A stretch of 12,744 nt of DNA from a bacterium UBP3_UBA1247 (GCA_002308555.1 DBWD01000030.1:1-12744); one strand, 5' to 3'; numbered from the stretch's first letter, positions 7,271-12,744 are shown. Numbers and translations are program-made. Notes: a model not told the origin generated them from the letters alone.

Positions 7271-7299
7271 ATTGTATTGCCTTTTCACAACAATGAAAA
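7271..7299 (-). promoter_or_regulatory. Probable promoter of the candidate small RNA
   Basis: On the - strand, TTTTCA (7299-7294) and TACAAT (7276-7271) are separated by 17 bp. The -35 and the spacing are identical to those of the WYL promoter 173 bp downstream, which supports both. A 6-bp inverted repeat AAAACC/GGTTTT (7296-7312) overlaps its -35 end. The remaining stretch 7313-7399 shows no gene or clear motif. Confidence 0.45.
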
Positions 7300-7388
7300 C
7301 CAAAATGGTTTTGCAAAAGAGCCACAGAAGGAGTTTTTCAACTGTTCTCGGTTCAATTTTACTATATAAAACGGTCGGCGCAAGGGGT

Positions 7389-7413
7389 CAAATGGGAAAA
7401 AATGATCTCATTT
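7389..7413 (-). terminator. Weak terminator of the DUF2130 gene
   Basis: On the - strand, AAATGA-GA-TCATTT (7413-7400) overlaps the TGA stop and is followed by a U-rich tail ending in TTTTTTCCC. The stem is only 6 bp of mostly AT pairs. The same 15-mer CAAATGGGAAAAAAT (+ strand, 7389-7403) recurs after the next gene at 8865-8879. Confidence 0.35.
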
Positions 7414-8721
7414 GGCAGGGGGTTCTTCCTCCCCCGTTTCCTTTTCCGTTTCCGCCTCGGCTTCCTGAATGAGAGCCTGCGCGGTCTTGTTGCCGAAAGT
7501 AAGTTTCCTGACGGTCAGGTCCTCCGCCACGGCGTCGGCTTTCTTCAAATAATCCGCGGACTCCAGAAGGCGCTGCTTCGTTTCCGTCAGATTTTTGATG
7601 GCCTTGTCTATGTCCTCGATGGCGGCGGTGTACTTGCTTTCCGCCAGGCGGTAGTCCCTGCCCACCTTGTCCTTGAAGCCCTGGAGCTTCTCCTCGAAGC
7701 GGGTGAGGTCGAAGTCGCGGGCCTTGGCGAGCGCCAGCTCCCGCTTGGCCTCGGCGTTCTTGAGGGCGGCGTTTTTCAGGAACATCAGGACCGGGATGAA
7801 GAACTGGGGCCGGATGACGAACATCTTGTCATAGCGGTGGGAAACGTCCACTATGCCCTGGTCGTACAGCTCGCTGTCCGGTTCCAGCAGGGAGACCAGC
7901 ACGGCGTATTCGCAGTTCTTCTTGCGGCGGTCCTCGTCCAGCTTTTTGAAGAACTCCTCGTTCTTGTGCTTTTTCTGGGTCTCATCGCTTTCGTTCTTCA
8001 TCTCGAACATAATGGAGATCAGCTCGACTTTCTCCCCGCCCTCGGCGACTTCCAGGTAATCCCGGAAGATGAAGTCGCCCTTGGTGCCGTCGGAAATTTC
8101 GTTGTCCTTCTCGAAATAAGCCTTGGGGAAGGCCGTGTTCCGGATCTTCTCGAACTCGTTTTTGCAATGCTGCTCCAGGCTCTCGCCCACCATCTTGGTG
8201 GACAGTTTTTTCCTGTAATCCTTCAGGTTGGCGATCTCATCCAGGAGCATCCTCTTTTCCAGCGCGGACTGTTCCTTCTGGGTGCTTACGGCGAGGGCCG
8301 CGTCGCTCCTGACTTGCTTGATCTGGGCCTCCAGGGCCTGCCTTTCGTTTTCCTTCTCGGAAAGCTTGCCCTGCCAGCTGAGCTCCGCGTCCTTCAGGGC
8401 CAGCGCCTTTTCCTTTTCAGCGCCCGCCAGCCGCTGCTCCAGCCGCTCCTTTTCCGCGGCCGCCTTCTGGCCGGCCAGTTCCAGCGCGTTCCGGCTGGCC
8501 TGAAGCGCTTCCCTGAGCTCGGCCACTTCCCGCCGGGCCTCGCTCCTGGCCTTTTCCACGGCCAGTTCCCGGGCTCTGTCCTGGCTTTCCTTGGCGAGCC
8601 CGAGCCTTTCCTCGACCTCGCGCTTGAACTCTTCGTCGCGGACCTGTTTCAGAATGTCGGCATAGGAGTTTTCGTCCACGGTGAAGACCTCACCGCACTT
8701 GGGGCATTGAATAGTTTTCAT
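7408..8721 (-). CDS. DUF2130 domain coiled-coil protein, possible RmuC-like nuclease relative
   Basis: The protein has 437 residues. It opens with a half zinc-ribbon (CPKCGEVF, C6 and C9), then a long Ala/Glu/Lys/Arg coiled coil (about 25-170), then the DUF2130 core (about 175-345), and ends in a second helical segment and an acidic tail. Core landmarks are KMVGESLEQHC (176-186), GTKGDFIFRDY (212-222), SIMFEMKNESDET (236-248), FFKKLDEDRRKKNCEYAVLVSLLE (257-280) and YDKMFVIRPQFFIP (297-310). Asp216 followed by Glu240-Met-Lys242 resembles the D...ExK arrangement of PD-(D/E)XK nucleases such as RmuC, but this is inference; the family has no firm function. The start at 8721 is chosen because AAAGGA lies 8 nt upstream and the Cys motif follows at once; the frame is open to 8802, but that stretch carries a dyad and poor coding content. 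Confidence 0.85.
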   Translation of the reverse strand: MKTIQCPKCGEVFTVDENSYADILKQVRDEEFKREVEERLGLAKESQDRARELAVEKARSEARREVAELREALQASRNALELAGQKAAAEKERLEQRLAGAEKEKALALKDAELSWQGKLSEKENERQALEAQIKQVRSDAALAVSTQKEQSALEKRMLLDEIANLKDYRKKLSTKMVGESLEQHCKNEFEKIRNTAFPKAYFEKDNEISDGTKGDFIFRDYLEVAEGGEKVELISIMFEMKNESDETQKKHKNEEFFKKLDEDRRKKNCEYAVLVSLLEPDSELYDQGIVDVSHRYDKMFVIRPQFFIPVLMFLKNAALKNAEAKRELALAKARDFDLTRFEEKLQGFKDKVGRDYRLAESKYTAAIEDIDKAIKNLTETKQRLLESADYLKKADAVAEDLTVRKLTFGNKTAQALIQEAEAETEKETGEEEPPAK

Positions 8722-8772
8722 AAAGTAAGTCCTTTTGTTAGGAATTAAAAAAATAGAAGATATAGGGCGAAG

Positions 8773-8822
8773 CGTCCGGAAACCGTGATCGCGAAAATCC
8801 AATCCTTTTAGATTTCCGGACG
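8773..8822. repeat. 10-bp dyad upstream of the DUF2130 gene
   Basis: CGTCCGGAAA (8773-8782) and TTTCCGGACG (8813-8822) form a perfect 10-bp inverted repeat around 30 nt. Its near edge is 52 nt upstream of the DUF2130 start codon. It could be a hairpin in the 5' leader or a two-site operator. The enclosed segment carries the direct repeat AATCCAATCC. Confidence 0.5.
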
Positions 8823-8867
8823 ATTCAGAACAATTGTAGCAGGAACGGCGGAGAAAATAAACGCCAA

Positions 8868-8887
8868 ATGGGAAAAAATTTTCCCAT
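8868..8887 (-). terminator. Possible terminator after the 109-aa gene
   Basis: ATGGGAAAA and TTTTCCCAT pair over 9 bp around two bases, 21 nt past the stop of the small gene on the - strand. The stem is U-rich but no separate U-run follows, so strength is doubtful. Confidence 0.3.
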
Positions 8888-8908
8888 CAGGGGGCTTGCT
8901 TTTTGCCT

Positions 8909-9238
8909 TCAGTTTTTGCTACGGACGCCTTCCAGCCAGCCGTTGTAGAAATGGGCGACCTCCGCCGCGTCGGAAGCGGAGACGAAGGGCGTGGGTATCC
9001 TTTTGGCGAAGGAGATCTCCTTGCCGCTTTCCAGGCGGCATTTGCATTTCGCGATGTTTTTGTCGCTCACTATTTCCGTGATCTTCTCCACCACGAACTT
9101 CGCGGCCTTCAGTTTCTCCCCGCCCTCGGCCAGAATTTCCGGCAGGCCCAGGAACATGTAATTGACGTTGACCAAAAAATCCGTGCCCTGGAGTCTGACC
9201 ACGTAGGTCTCATCCTGGGCCCATTTTTCAAAAACCAT
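8909..9238 (-). CDS. Uncharacterised 109-residue protein
   Basis: I do not recognise this family. It is a small soluble-looking protein with no signal peptide or membrane segment. The N-terminal half (MVFEKWAQDETYVVRLQGTD, then residues rich in hydrophobics to about 36) suggests a beta-strand pair followed by a helix. It has a closely spaced Cys pair in KCKC (64-67), which is too little for a metal site by itself. The C-terminal part FVSASDAAEVAHFYNGWLEG looks helical. GC-rich codons like the neighbours argue that it is real. The ATG at 9238 has only a weak purine-rich Shine-Dalgarno (AAAGAGAAAC). It lies on the same strand as DUF2130 but 187 nt upstream with structured DNA between, so co-transcription is uncertain. 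Confidence 0.65.
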   Translation of the reverse strand: MVFEKWAQDETYVVRLQGTDFLVNVNYMFLGLPEILAEGGEKLKAAKFVVEKITEIVSDKNIAKCKCRLESGKEISFAKRIPTPFVSASDAAEVAHFYNGWLEGVRSKN

Positions 9239-9296
9239 TTTTGTTTCTCTTTCCCGATTTTTATTCGATCTGAGTTTTTCATTCTTCGTCTATATG

Positions 9297-9359
9297 TTAA
9301 GACTTTTGTGGAATTAAAACAATGCCCAGAATGATCAGGGCGATATTGAATAAAAGCAT
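9297..9359 (-). CDS. Possible 20-residue hydrophobic peptide
   Basis: A short frame upstream of the 109-aa gene reads MLLFNIALIILGIVLIPQKS, a single membrane-helix-like peptide with a charged end. Its ATG has no convincing Shine-Dalgarno, so it may be chance. It is listed because hydrophobic composition across all 20 codons is uncommon by chance and small membrane peptides are often missed. Confidence 0.2.
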   Translation of the reverse strand: MLLFNIALIILGIVLIPQKS

Positions 9360-9408
9360 CAACTATTTTCACTAGCGCCGACTCTTTGCAGTTTGCTCAA
9401 TAAAATGC

Positions 9409-9445
9409 AAAAACAAGCGCGCCCGGTTGGGCGCGCTTGTTTTTT
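9409..9445. terminator. Strong rho-independent terminator of the SUMF1-like gene
   Basis: AAGCGCGCCC and GGGCGCGCTT pair around GGTT (core 9415-9438), extended by A/T pairs to about 16 bp. There are A residues on the left and T residues on the right, so it can work in both directions. It lies 25 nt past the stop of the - strand gene ending at 9470. Confidence 0.9.
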
Positions 9446-9469
9446 ACAACCTCAGTTCAAAGAGATTTT

Positions 9470-11140
9470 TTATTGAACCAGGAACACACGAAAACCGCCT
9501 TGATTGCTGGTGTTGGCAAAGGGTCTGTCACCGCTGCGGTAAGCAGAGCGGCAGGTGATGCTGCTGTTATAATTCCAGGCCCCGCCACGTTGTCTACGGC
9601 TAACTCCATCTGCGCCTTTCGGATCGACTGCATTTCCACCGTACTCTCCAGACCAATCCAAACACCATTCCCAAACGTTCCCGTGCATGTCATACAATCC
9701 CCAGGCATTGGGAAGATAAGAGCCGACGGTAGTGTGCTGACTATATCCGCCTTTCCCATCGCTTTTGTCGTAACCGTAGCGGCCGACTTCATTCATGTTC
9801 GCATCTTCGTTTGCGCTGGTCAGATTCTTTCCGCTGTTCAAAGCTGTGGTCGTTCCCGCCCTGCAGGCGAACTCCCACTGCGCTTCCGTGGGAAGGTCAA
9901 AGCTTAAACCGGTTTTGGCGCGAAGAATGCCGAAGAAGGAGGTCCCGTCAACTTCGTTGTTAGCAGGCCAGCCAGCGCCTTTATCCGTTCCGCGGAGCAT
10001 GTTGTATGAAACTCTTTCCACCGGCCTGGCATCTCCTTGATGCTCAGAAGGGGTCGAGCCAGTGACCAATTCATACTGTTTCTGGGTCACCTCGAAAACG
10101 CCGGCATAGAATGGCTTCGTCAACGTCACTTTGTGCTGAGTTTCAATGTCCTTTCTTCCCAATTCGCCTTCAGGGCTTCCCATAATATATGTTCCTGCGG
10201 GAATTAGACGCATGACCATTTTCGTCGTCTTGTAGTCGTCGCTCCAGCCGCCAGATGGTACGTCACTGAGATAGCTTACAGGATAACTTGCGGCTTCTGT
10301 CCCGCCCGAAAGGTCTATGACCAGGTAATTACTTGCGCTGGAGATCGCCGTCGCTTCAACTTTGACTTTGAAATTGTTGACTTTGGTGGAAGAAAAACTT
10401 GCATCCGGCGTCCAGACGGCTTTGTGCGTTCCGGCGCTGCAGAAGGTCTCGTTAAGGTTGGCAACTGACAAATGAAGCTCTCCCCTGTCCTGAAGATCGA
10501 ATACAGTCGTGCCGTTGTCCGTAGAGCCGTAGAACTTAACATCATAGATCGTGTTCGCGGCCGGGGTCACAGTATAGGTTATCGCTACGTCTCTGCTGAA
10601 CGGCAGCATTTGCTGGAAAGCGACTCCGCTTACAACGTCGGCTTTGGCGCCAGTGGCAAAAGCAGACACGAGCGCTAAAATTGCAATGAGAGCTTTAACG
10701 CGCTTGCGAAGGAAGAGCGCGCCGGCAATGACTAGCAAAGCCAAAATTGCCGGTTCGGGCAGGATCGTAACAGAGCGTGAAAACGATTTAGTTTCATACG
10801 AGCTGACGACCGTTTCCGTTATGGTGTAGGTGTCGTTCTTCGGCAGATCGGTAGCGGTGTAGTTCCATGTCGCGGAGCCTTCCACCGCGGTTCCGCTGTT
10901 GTCGGAAAAGATCGCGGCAGTCTTGGTTGAATCTGACTGATCGACCGCGCCGATAGTTAAGGAAACGGGAGTCCCGTCCGCCAAAGCGCTGCTGTAATAC
11001 AAAGAATCGGTCGGACGTAAAAGGAAAGAAGCTTGTGTGAGCTCGCTTCCGTCGAAGCTGCCGGCCCCAGACCAGGCTTCGTCACAGAGCGCCGTCACGC
11101 AAAGAAGCGCGACAATGCTAAATAGAATCGCTTTTTTCAT
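9470..11140 (-). CDS. Secreted SUMF1/PvdO-like (FGE-sulfatase domain) protein with internal PEP-CTERM-like segment
   Basis: The protein has 556 residues. In order: a signal peptide (KK at 2-3, hydrophobic 5-18); a Ser/Thr-rich beta region (about 25-125); a PEP-CTERM-like tripartite segment, LPEP (127-130), hydrophobic 131-144, RKR (145-147); at once a second signal-like stretch (hydrophobic 150-163, AKA-D at 165-168); a beta domain (about 168-300); and an FGE-sulfatase/SUMF1 domain (308-556). That domain shows FYAGVFEVTQKQYELVTG, LPTEAQWEFACRAGT, GLYDMHGNVWEWCLDW, RGGAWN, CRSAYR and GGFRV. Only Cys530 is seen of the two copper-binding cysteines of true formylglycine-generating enzymes, so catalysis is doubtful; related domains serve as EgtB/PvdO enzymes or binding modules. 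The start at 11140 has AGGAG 7 nt upstream. The ORF is unbroken, and residue 148 is GTT, not a start codon. The gene looks less GC-rich than its neighbours. Confidence 0.85.
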   Translation of the reverse strand: MKKAILFSIVALLCVTALCDEAWSGAGSFDGSELTQASFLLRPTDSLYYSSALADGTPVSLTIGAVDQSDSTKTAAIFSDNSGTAVEGSATWNYTATDLPKNDTYTITETVVSSYETKSFSRSVTILPEPAILALLVIAGALFLRKRVKALIAILALVSAFATGAKADVVSGVAFQQMLPFSRDVAITYTVTPAANTIYDVKFYGSTDNGTTVFDLQDRGELHLSVANLNETFCSAGTHKAVWTPDASFSSTKVNNFKVKVEATAISSASNYLVIDLSGGTEAASYPVSYLSDVPSGGWSDDYKTTKMVMRLIPAGTYIMGSPEGELGRKDIETQHKVTLTKPFYAGVFEVTQKQYELVTGSTPSEHQGDARPVERVSYNMLRGTDKGAGWPANNEVDGTSFFGILRAKTGLSFDLPTEAQWEFACRAGTTTALNSGKNLTSANEDANMNEVGRYGYDKSDGKGGYSQHTTVGSYLPNAWGLYDMHGNVWEWCLDWSGEYGGNAVDPKGADGVSRRQRGGAWNYNSSITCRSAYRSGDRPFANTSNQGGFRVFLVQ

Positions 11141-11192
11141 TATTTCTCTCCTAAAGGTTATATGGTTTCAGGTTGTCCCTCGAATTTGCCGT

Positions 11193-11212
11193 TTGTATTA
11201 ATGGAAATACAA
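11193..11212. repeat. 7-bp inverted repeat in the leader of the SUMF1-like gene
   Basis: TTGTATT and AATACAA flank six bases. The dyad lies 53-72 nt upstream of the start codon at 11140, downstream of the proposed promoter. Its size and position suit a repressor operator, but no regulator is known. Confidence 0.35.
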
Positions 11213-11238
11213 TGCGGTTCAATTAAATCCAACAGAAT

Positions 11239-11266
11239 ATTTTATCAAAAAGCCCAAAAAAAGCAA
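11239..11266 (-). promoter_or_regulatory. Possible promoter of the SUMF1-like gene
   Basis: On the - strand, TTGCTT (11266-11261) and TAAAAT (11244-11239) are separated by 16 bp. The -10 is good and the -35 poor. The predicted leader is about 90 nt and contains the 11193-11212 dyad. Confidence 0.35.
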
Positions 11267-11333
11267 CGATTTAGTAAAATTTCATTGTTTATGCGGATTT
11301 TGAGGGGCGCTTGCGATGCTTGGCAAAGCCCAC

Positions 11334-11362
11334 TTGCAAATTAAAAAGATAAGTGCTAACAT
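11334..11362 (+). promoter_or_regulatory. Probable trp operon promoter
   Basis: TTGCAA (11334-11339) and TAACAT (11357-11362) are 17 bp apart, each matching four of six consensus positions. The predicted start near 11369 lies 24 nt before the leader-peptide ATG, the position expected for an attenuated trp operon. No TrpR-like operator was recognised. Confidence 0.55.
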
Positions 11363-11392
11363 TTTCGGCGAACAATCGAGGAAAAATTCTTC

Positions 11393-11470
11393 ATGAACAC
11401 TAAAATGAACTTCTGGTGGTGGTACGCTTTTACCGGGCTTTTTCAAGCCGGGACGTTTCCTCGTAGCTGA
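11393..11470 (+). CDS. trpL: trp operon leader peptide (three consecutive Trp codons)
   Basis: This 25-codon frame contains NFWWWYAF, with three TGG codons in a row at 11414-11422. It lies about 90 nt upstream of trpE and just before a strong terminator hairpin, which is the organisation of ribosome-mediated attenuation. When charged tRNA-Trp is scarce the ribosome should stall on the TGG run. GAGG lies 11 nt before the ATG; an internal ATG at 11405 is an alternative start. The TGA at 11468-11470 overlaps the start of a segment (11470-11478) that pairs with the bases directly after the Trp codons. The peptide itself probably has no other function. Confidence 0.85.
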   Translation: MNTKMNFWWWYAFTGLFQAGTFPRS

Positions 11471-11517
11471 AAGCGTACACTGAGAAGTTGAAGCAAGAGG
11501 GCCCCGCTTGAAAAAGC
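11422..11517 (+). promoter_or_regulatory. trp leader alternative RNA structures (protector and antiterminator)
   Basis: GTACGCTTT (11422-11430) pairs perfectly with AAAGCGTAC (11470-11478), a hairpin that starts at the last Trp codon. GCTTTTTCAAGC (11437-11448) pairs perfectly over 12 bp with GCTTGAAAAAGC (11506-11517), the inner part and loop of the terminator, and adds three more pairs beyond one C-C mismatch (11450-11452 with 11502-11504). These pairings compete. A ribosome stalled on the TGG codons would cover the first arm and favour the antiterminator. Confidence 0.75.
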
Positions 11518-11535
11518 GGGGCCCTCTTCTTTTTT
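11495..11535 (+). terminator. trp attenuator (intrinsic terminator)
   Basis: AAGAGGGCCCCGCTT (11495-11509) pairs perfectly with AAGCGGGGCCCTCTT (11514-11528) around a GAAA tetraloop, and a U-run follows (11530-11535). It lies between the leader peptide and trpE, where it would stop transcription when tryptophan is plentiful. Confidence 0.92.
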
Positions 11536-11560
11536 CGCTTAACCTTAAACCTAAAATAAA

Positions 11561-12744
11561 ATGAAACCAAGTTTTGATGAATTCGCAAAGATGGGAACCG
11601 GGAGTGAATATGTTCCGGTTTACCGGGAGTTCCTGGCCGACCTGGAAACGCCGGTCTCGGTGCTTAGGCGTTTCGCGGAAGAAAAGCACGTTTTCCTGCT
11701 TGAATCGGTGGAAGGCGGCGAGCGCTTCGGGCGCTACTCCATCATAGGCGTGAACCCTTACGGGATCATGACCGTGGAAGACGGGCAGGCTTACCTTTCC
11801 GCACCCGGCAAACCGAAAGAAGCGATTGGCGAAAAAGGCAAGGGCTTCTTCGCCCTGCGCGAGCTCGTTAAGGAAGCCAAGGCTCTGACTTACCCCGGCC
11901 TTCCTCCCCTTTTCGGCGGCGCCGTCGGCAGCCTCGACTATGAGATCGTCGGCGAATTCGAAAAGATCCCCCTGCGTGAGAAAAAGGAAGACCGGCCGGA
12001 AGCGCTCTTCATGCTGACGAGGGAAATGATAATTTTCGACACCATGAAACACACCGTCATGATCGTCGTCTCCGTCAGGAAAAGAGACTACAAAGACGCC
12101 GAGAGCGCCTACAGATACGCCGATGAAAGAATCACCGCGATCAGGGAGCGCATGACGGCGCCGCTGCCACCTTCCGAACTGGAGCCGGAAGTCACCAAGT
12201 CGGATGAAATTAAGCTCACCAGCAACATGACGAAAGAGGATTACTGCGAGGCCGTCGAGAGAGCGAAAGAGCTGATCTCGGAGGGCGAAGTGATTCAGGT
12301 CGTGCCGGCCCAGAAATTCTCCGCGCCTGCCCCGAAGAACAGTTTCCAGATCTACCGCGCGCTGCGCCTCATCAATCCTTCGCCTTACCTTTTCTACATC
12401 AAAAACGGCGACCGCATCCTTATAGGCTCCTCCCCGGAAACGATGGTGAAGCTGGAGAACGGCACGGCGGCCATCCGCCCGATCGCCGGCACGAGGCCCA
12501 GAGGCGTCGATCAAAAGGAAGACGCGCTTTTGGCGGACGAACTCTTAAAAGACGAAAAGGAGCGCGCCGAGCACTTAATGCTGGTGGACCTTGGCAGGAA
12601 CGACCTCGGCCGCCTCGCCATGCCGGGCAGCGTGCAGGTGAAGAGCTTCATGCAAGTCGAGCGCTACTCCCACGTCATGCACCTCGTCTCCAACATTGAG
12701 GCGGAACTGAAGCCGGAATACGACGCCTTCGACCTGGTCGCCAG
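11561..12744 (+). CDS. trpE: Anthranilate synthase component I (partial, cut by window end)
   Basis: 394 codons are present before the window ends; family members are usually about 460-520, so the C-terminus lies outside. TrpE converts chorismate and ammonia (from TrpG glutaminase) to anthranilate, the first step of tryptophan synthesis. Landmarks are FLLESVEGGERFGRYSIIG (45-63), whose LLES is the tryptophan feedback-binding element, FGGAVGSLDYE (118-128), EVIQVVPAQKF (243-253), LIGSSPE (287-293), IRPIAGTRPRG (305-315), ERAEHLMLVDLGRNDLGR (334-351) and ERYSHVMHLVS (367-377) with the catalytic His371. The ATG at 11561 follows the attenuator; there is no good Shine-Dalgarno (CTAAAATAAA), so initiation may be weak. 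Regulation is by the leader peptide and attenuator upstream and by Trp feedback. Further trp genes are expected to the right. Confidence 0.95.
   Translation, partial: MKPSFDEFAKMGTGSEYVPVYREFLADLETPVSVLRRFAEEKHVFLLESVEGGERFGRYSIIGVNPYGIMTVEDGQAYLSAPGKPKEAIGEKGKGFFALRELVKEAKALTYPGLPPLFGGAVGSLDYEIVGEFEKIPLREKKEDRPEALFMLTREMIIFDTMKHTVMIVVSVRKRDYKDAESAYRYADERITAIRERMTAPLPPSELEPEVTKSDEIKLTSNMTKEDYCEAVERAKELISEGEVIQVVPAQKFSAPAPKNSFQIYRALRLINPSPYLFYIKNGDRILIGSSPETMVKLENGTAAIRPIAGTRPRGVDQKEDALLADELLKDEKERAEHLMLVDLGRNDLGRLAMPGSVQVKSFMQVERYSHVMHLVSNIEAELKPEYDAFDLVA

Noticed and set aside
7110..7325. A 71-codon - strand frame across the structured gap
   Set aside because: No Shine-Dalgarno, Pro/Arg-rich composition driven by GC-rich hairpins, and it runs through the terminator-like hairpin.
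7402..8748. A 448-codon + strand frame opposite the DUF2130 gene
   Set aside because: Leu/Gly/Val/Phe-rich shadow of a coiled-coil gene; no recognisable motifs.
10697..10699. A separate gene start at the second signal-like segment of the SUMF1-like ORF
   Set aside because: The codon is GTT and no Shine-Dalgarno precedes it; the frame is continuous from 11140.
11282..12514. A 410-codon open frame on the - strand opposite trpE and its leader
   Set aside because: It is an antisense shadow; the + strand carries unmistakable TrpE motifs, a leader peptide and an attenuator.
1..12744. CRISPR arrays, tRNA or rRNA genes, insertion sequences, phage genes
   Set aside because: No regularly spaced repeats, no tRNA-like cloverleaf or rRNA motif, no transposase or integrase motif was seen on either strand.

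Overview
This 12.7 kb window looks like an ordinary chromosomal stretch of a GC-rich (roughly 55-60 % by eye), Gram-negative, outer-membrane bacterium. An LptD lipopolysaccharide-export barrel protein shows that an LPS outer membrane is present. A secreted sulfatase-modifying-factor-like protein with a PEP-CTERM-like tripartite segment, plus a WYL-type regulator, would suit the PVC superphylum (Lentisphaerota/Kiritimatiellota type, possibly host-associated). That placement is inference; no rRNA or other marker is present. No prophage, insertion sequence, CRISPR array, tRNA or rRNA was seen.

Layout. (1) 1-1067, + strand: the last 20 codons of an unidentified gene overlap the GTG start of a tRNA-dihydrouridine synthase (dus). 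(2) 1071-2258, - strand: a compact GH63/GH37-like (alpha/alpha)6 glycosidase, convergent with dus with a 3-nt gap. (3) 2378-2869, + strand: a GNAT acetyltransferase. A strong bidirectional terminator (2881-2918) separates it from (4) 2933-5641, - strand: lptD. (5) 5642-5943: a non-coding, partly AT-rich gap with an lptD promoter and an approximately 11-nt-phased array of DnaA-box-like 9-mers. (6) 5944-7032, - strand: a WYL transcription factor. (7) 7033-7407: a non-coding gap holding the WYL promoter and, just upstream, a promoter plus hairpins plus terminator-like unit on the - strand that looks like a small RNA or long regulatory leader with exposed anti-Shine-Dalgarno segments. (8) 7408-8721, - strand: a DUF2130 coiled-coil protein. 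(9) 8909-9238, - strand: a 109-aa orphan protein. (10) 9470-11140, - strand: a secreted SUMF1/PvdO-like protein with an unusual internal sorting signal, closed by a strong terminator. (11) 11334-12744, + strand: a trp promoter, a 25-codon leader peptide with three consecutive Trp codons, a 15-bp attenuator hairpin with a U-run, a competing antiterminator pairing, and trpE running off the window end.

The genes are mostly independent units rather than one pathway. The best-defined regulatory system is the ribosome-mediated attenuator of the tryptophan operon. The most unusual items are the candidate structured RNA at 7121-7264, the DnaA-box-like array at 5786-5883, and the single-ORF arrangement in which a PEP-CTERM-like segment is followed directly by a signal-peptide-like segment and a SUMF1 domain. 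All assignments come from reading motifs; no database search was done.
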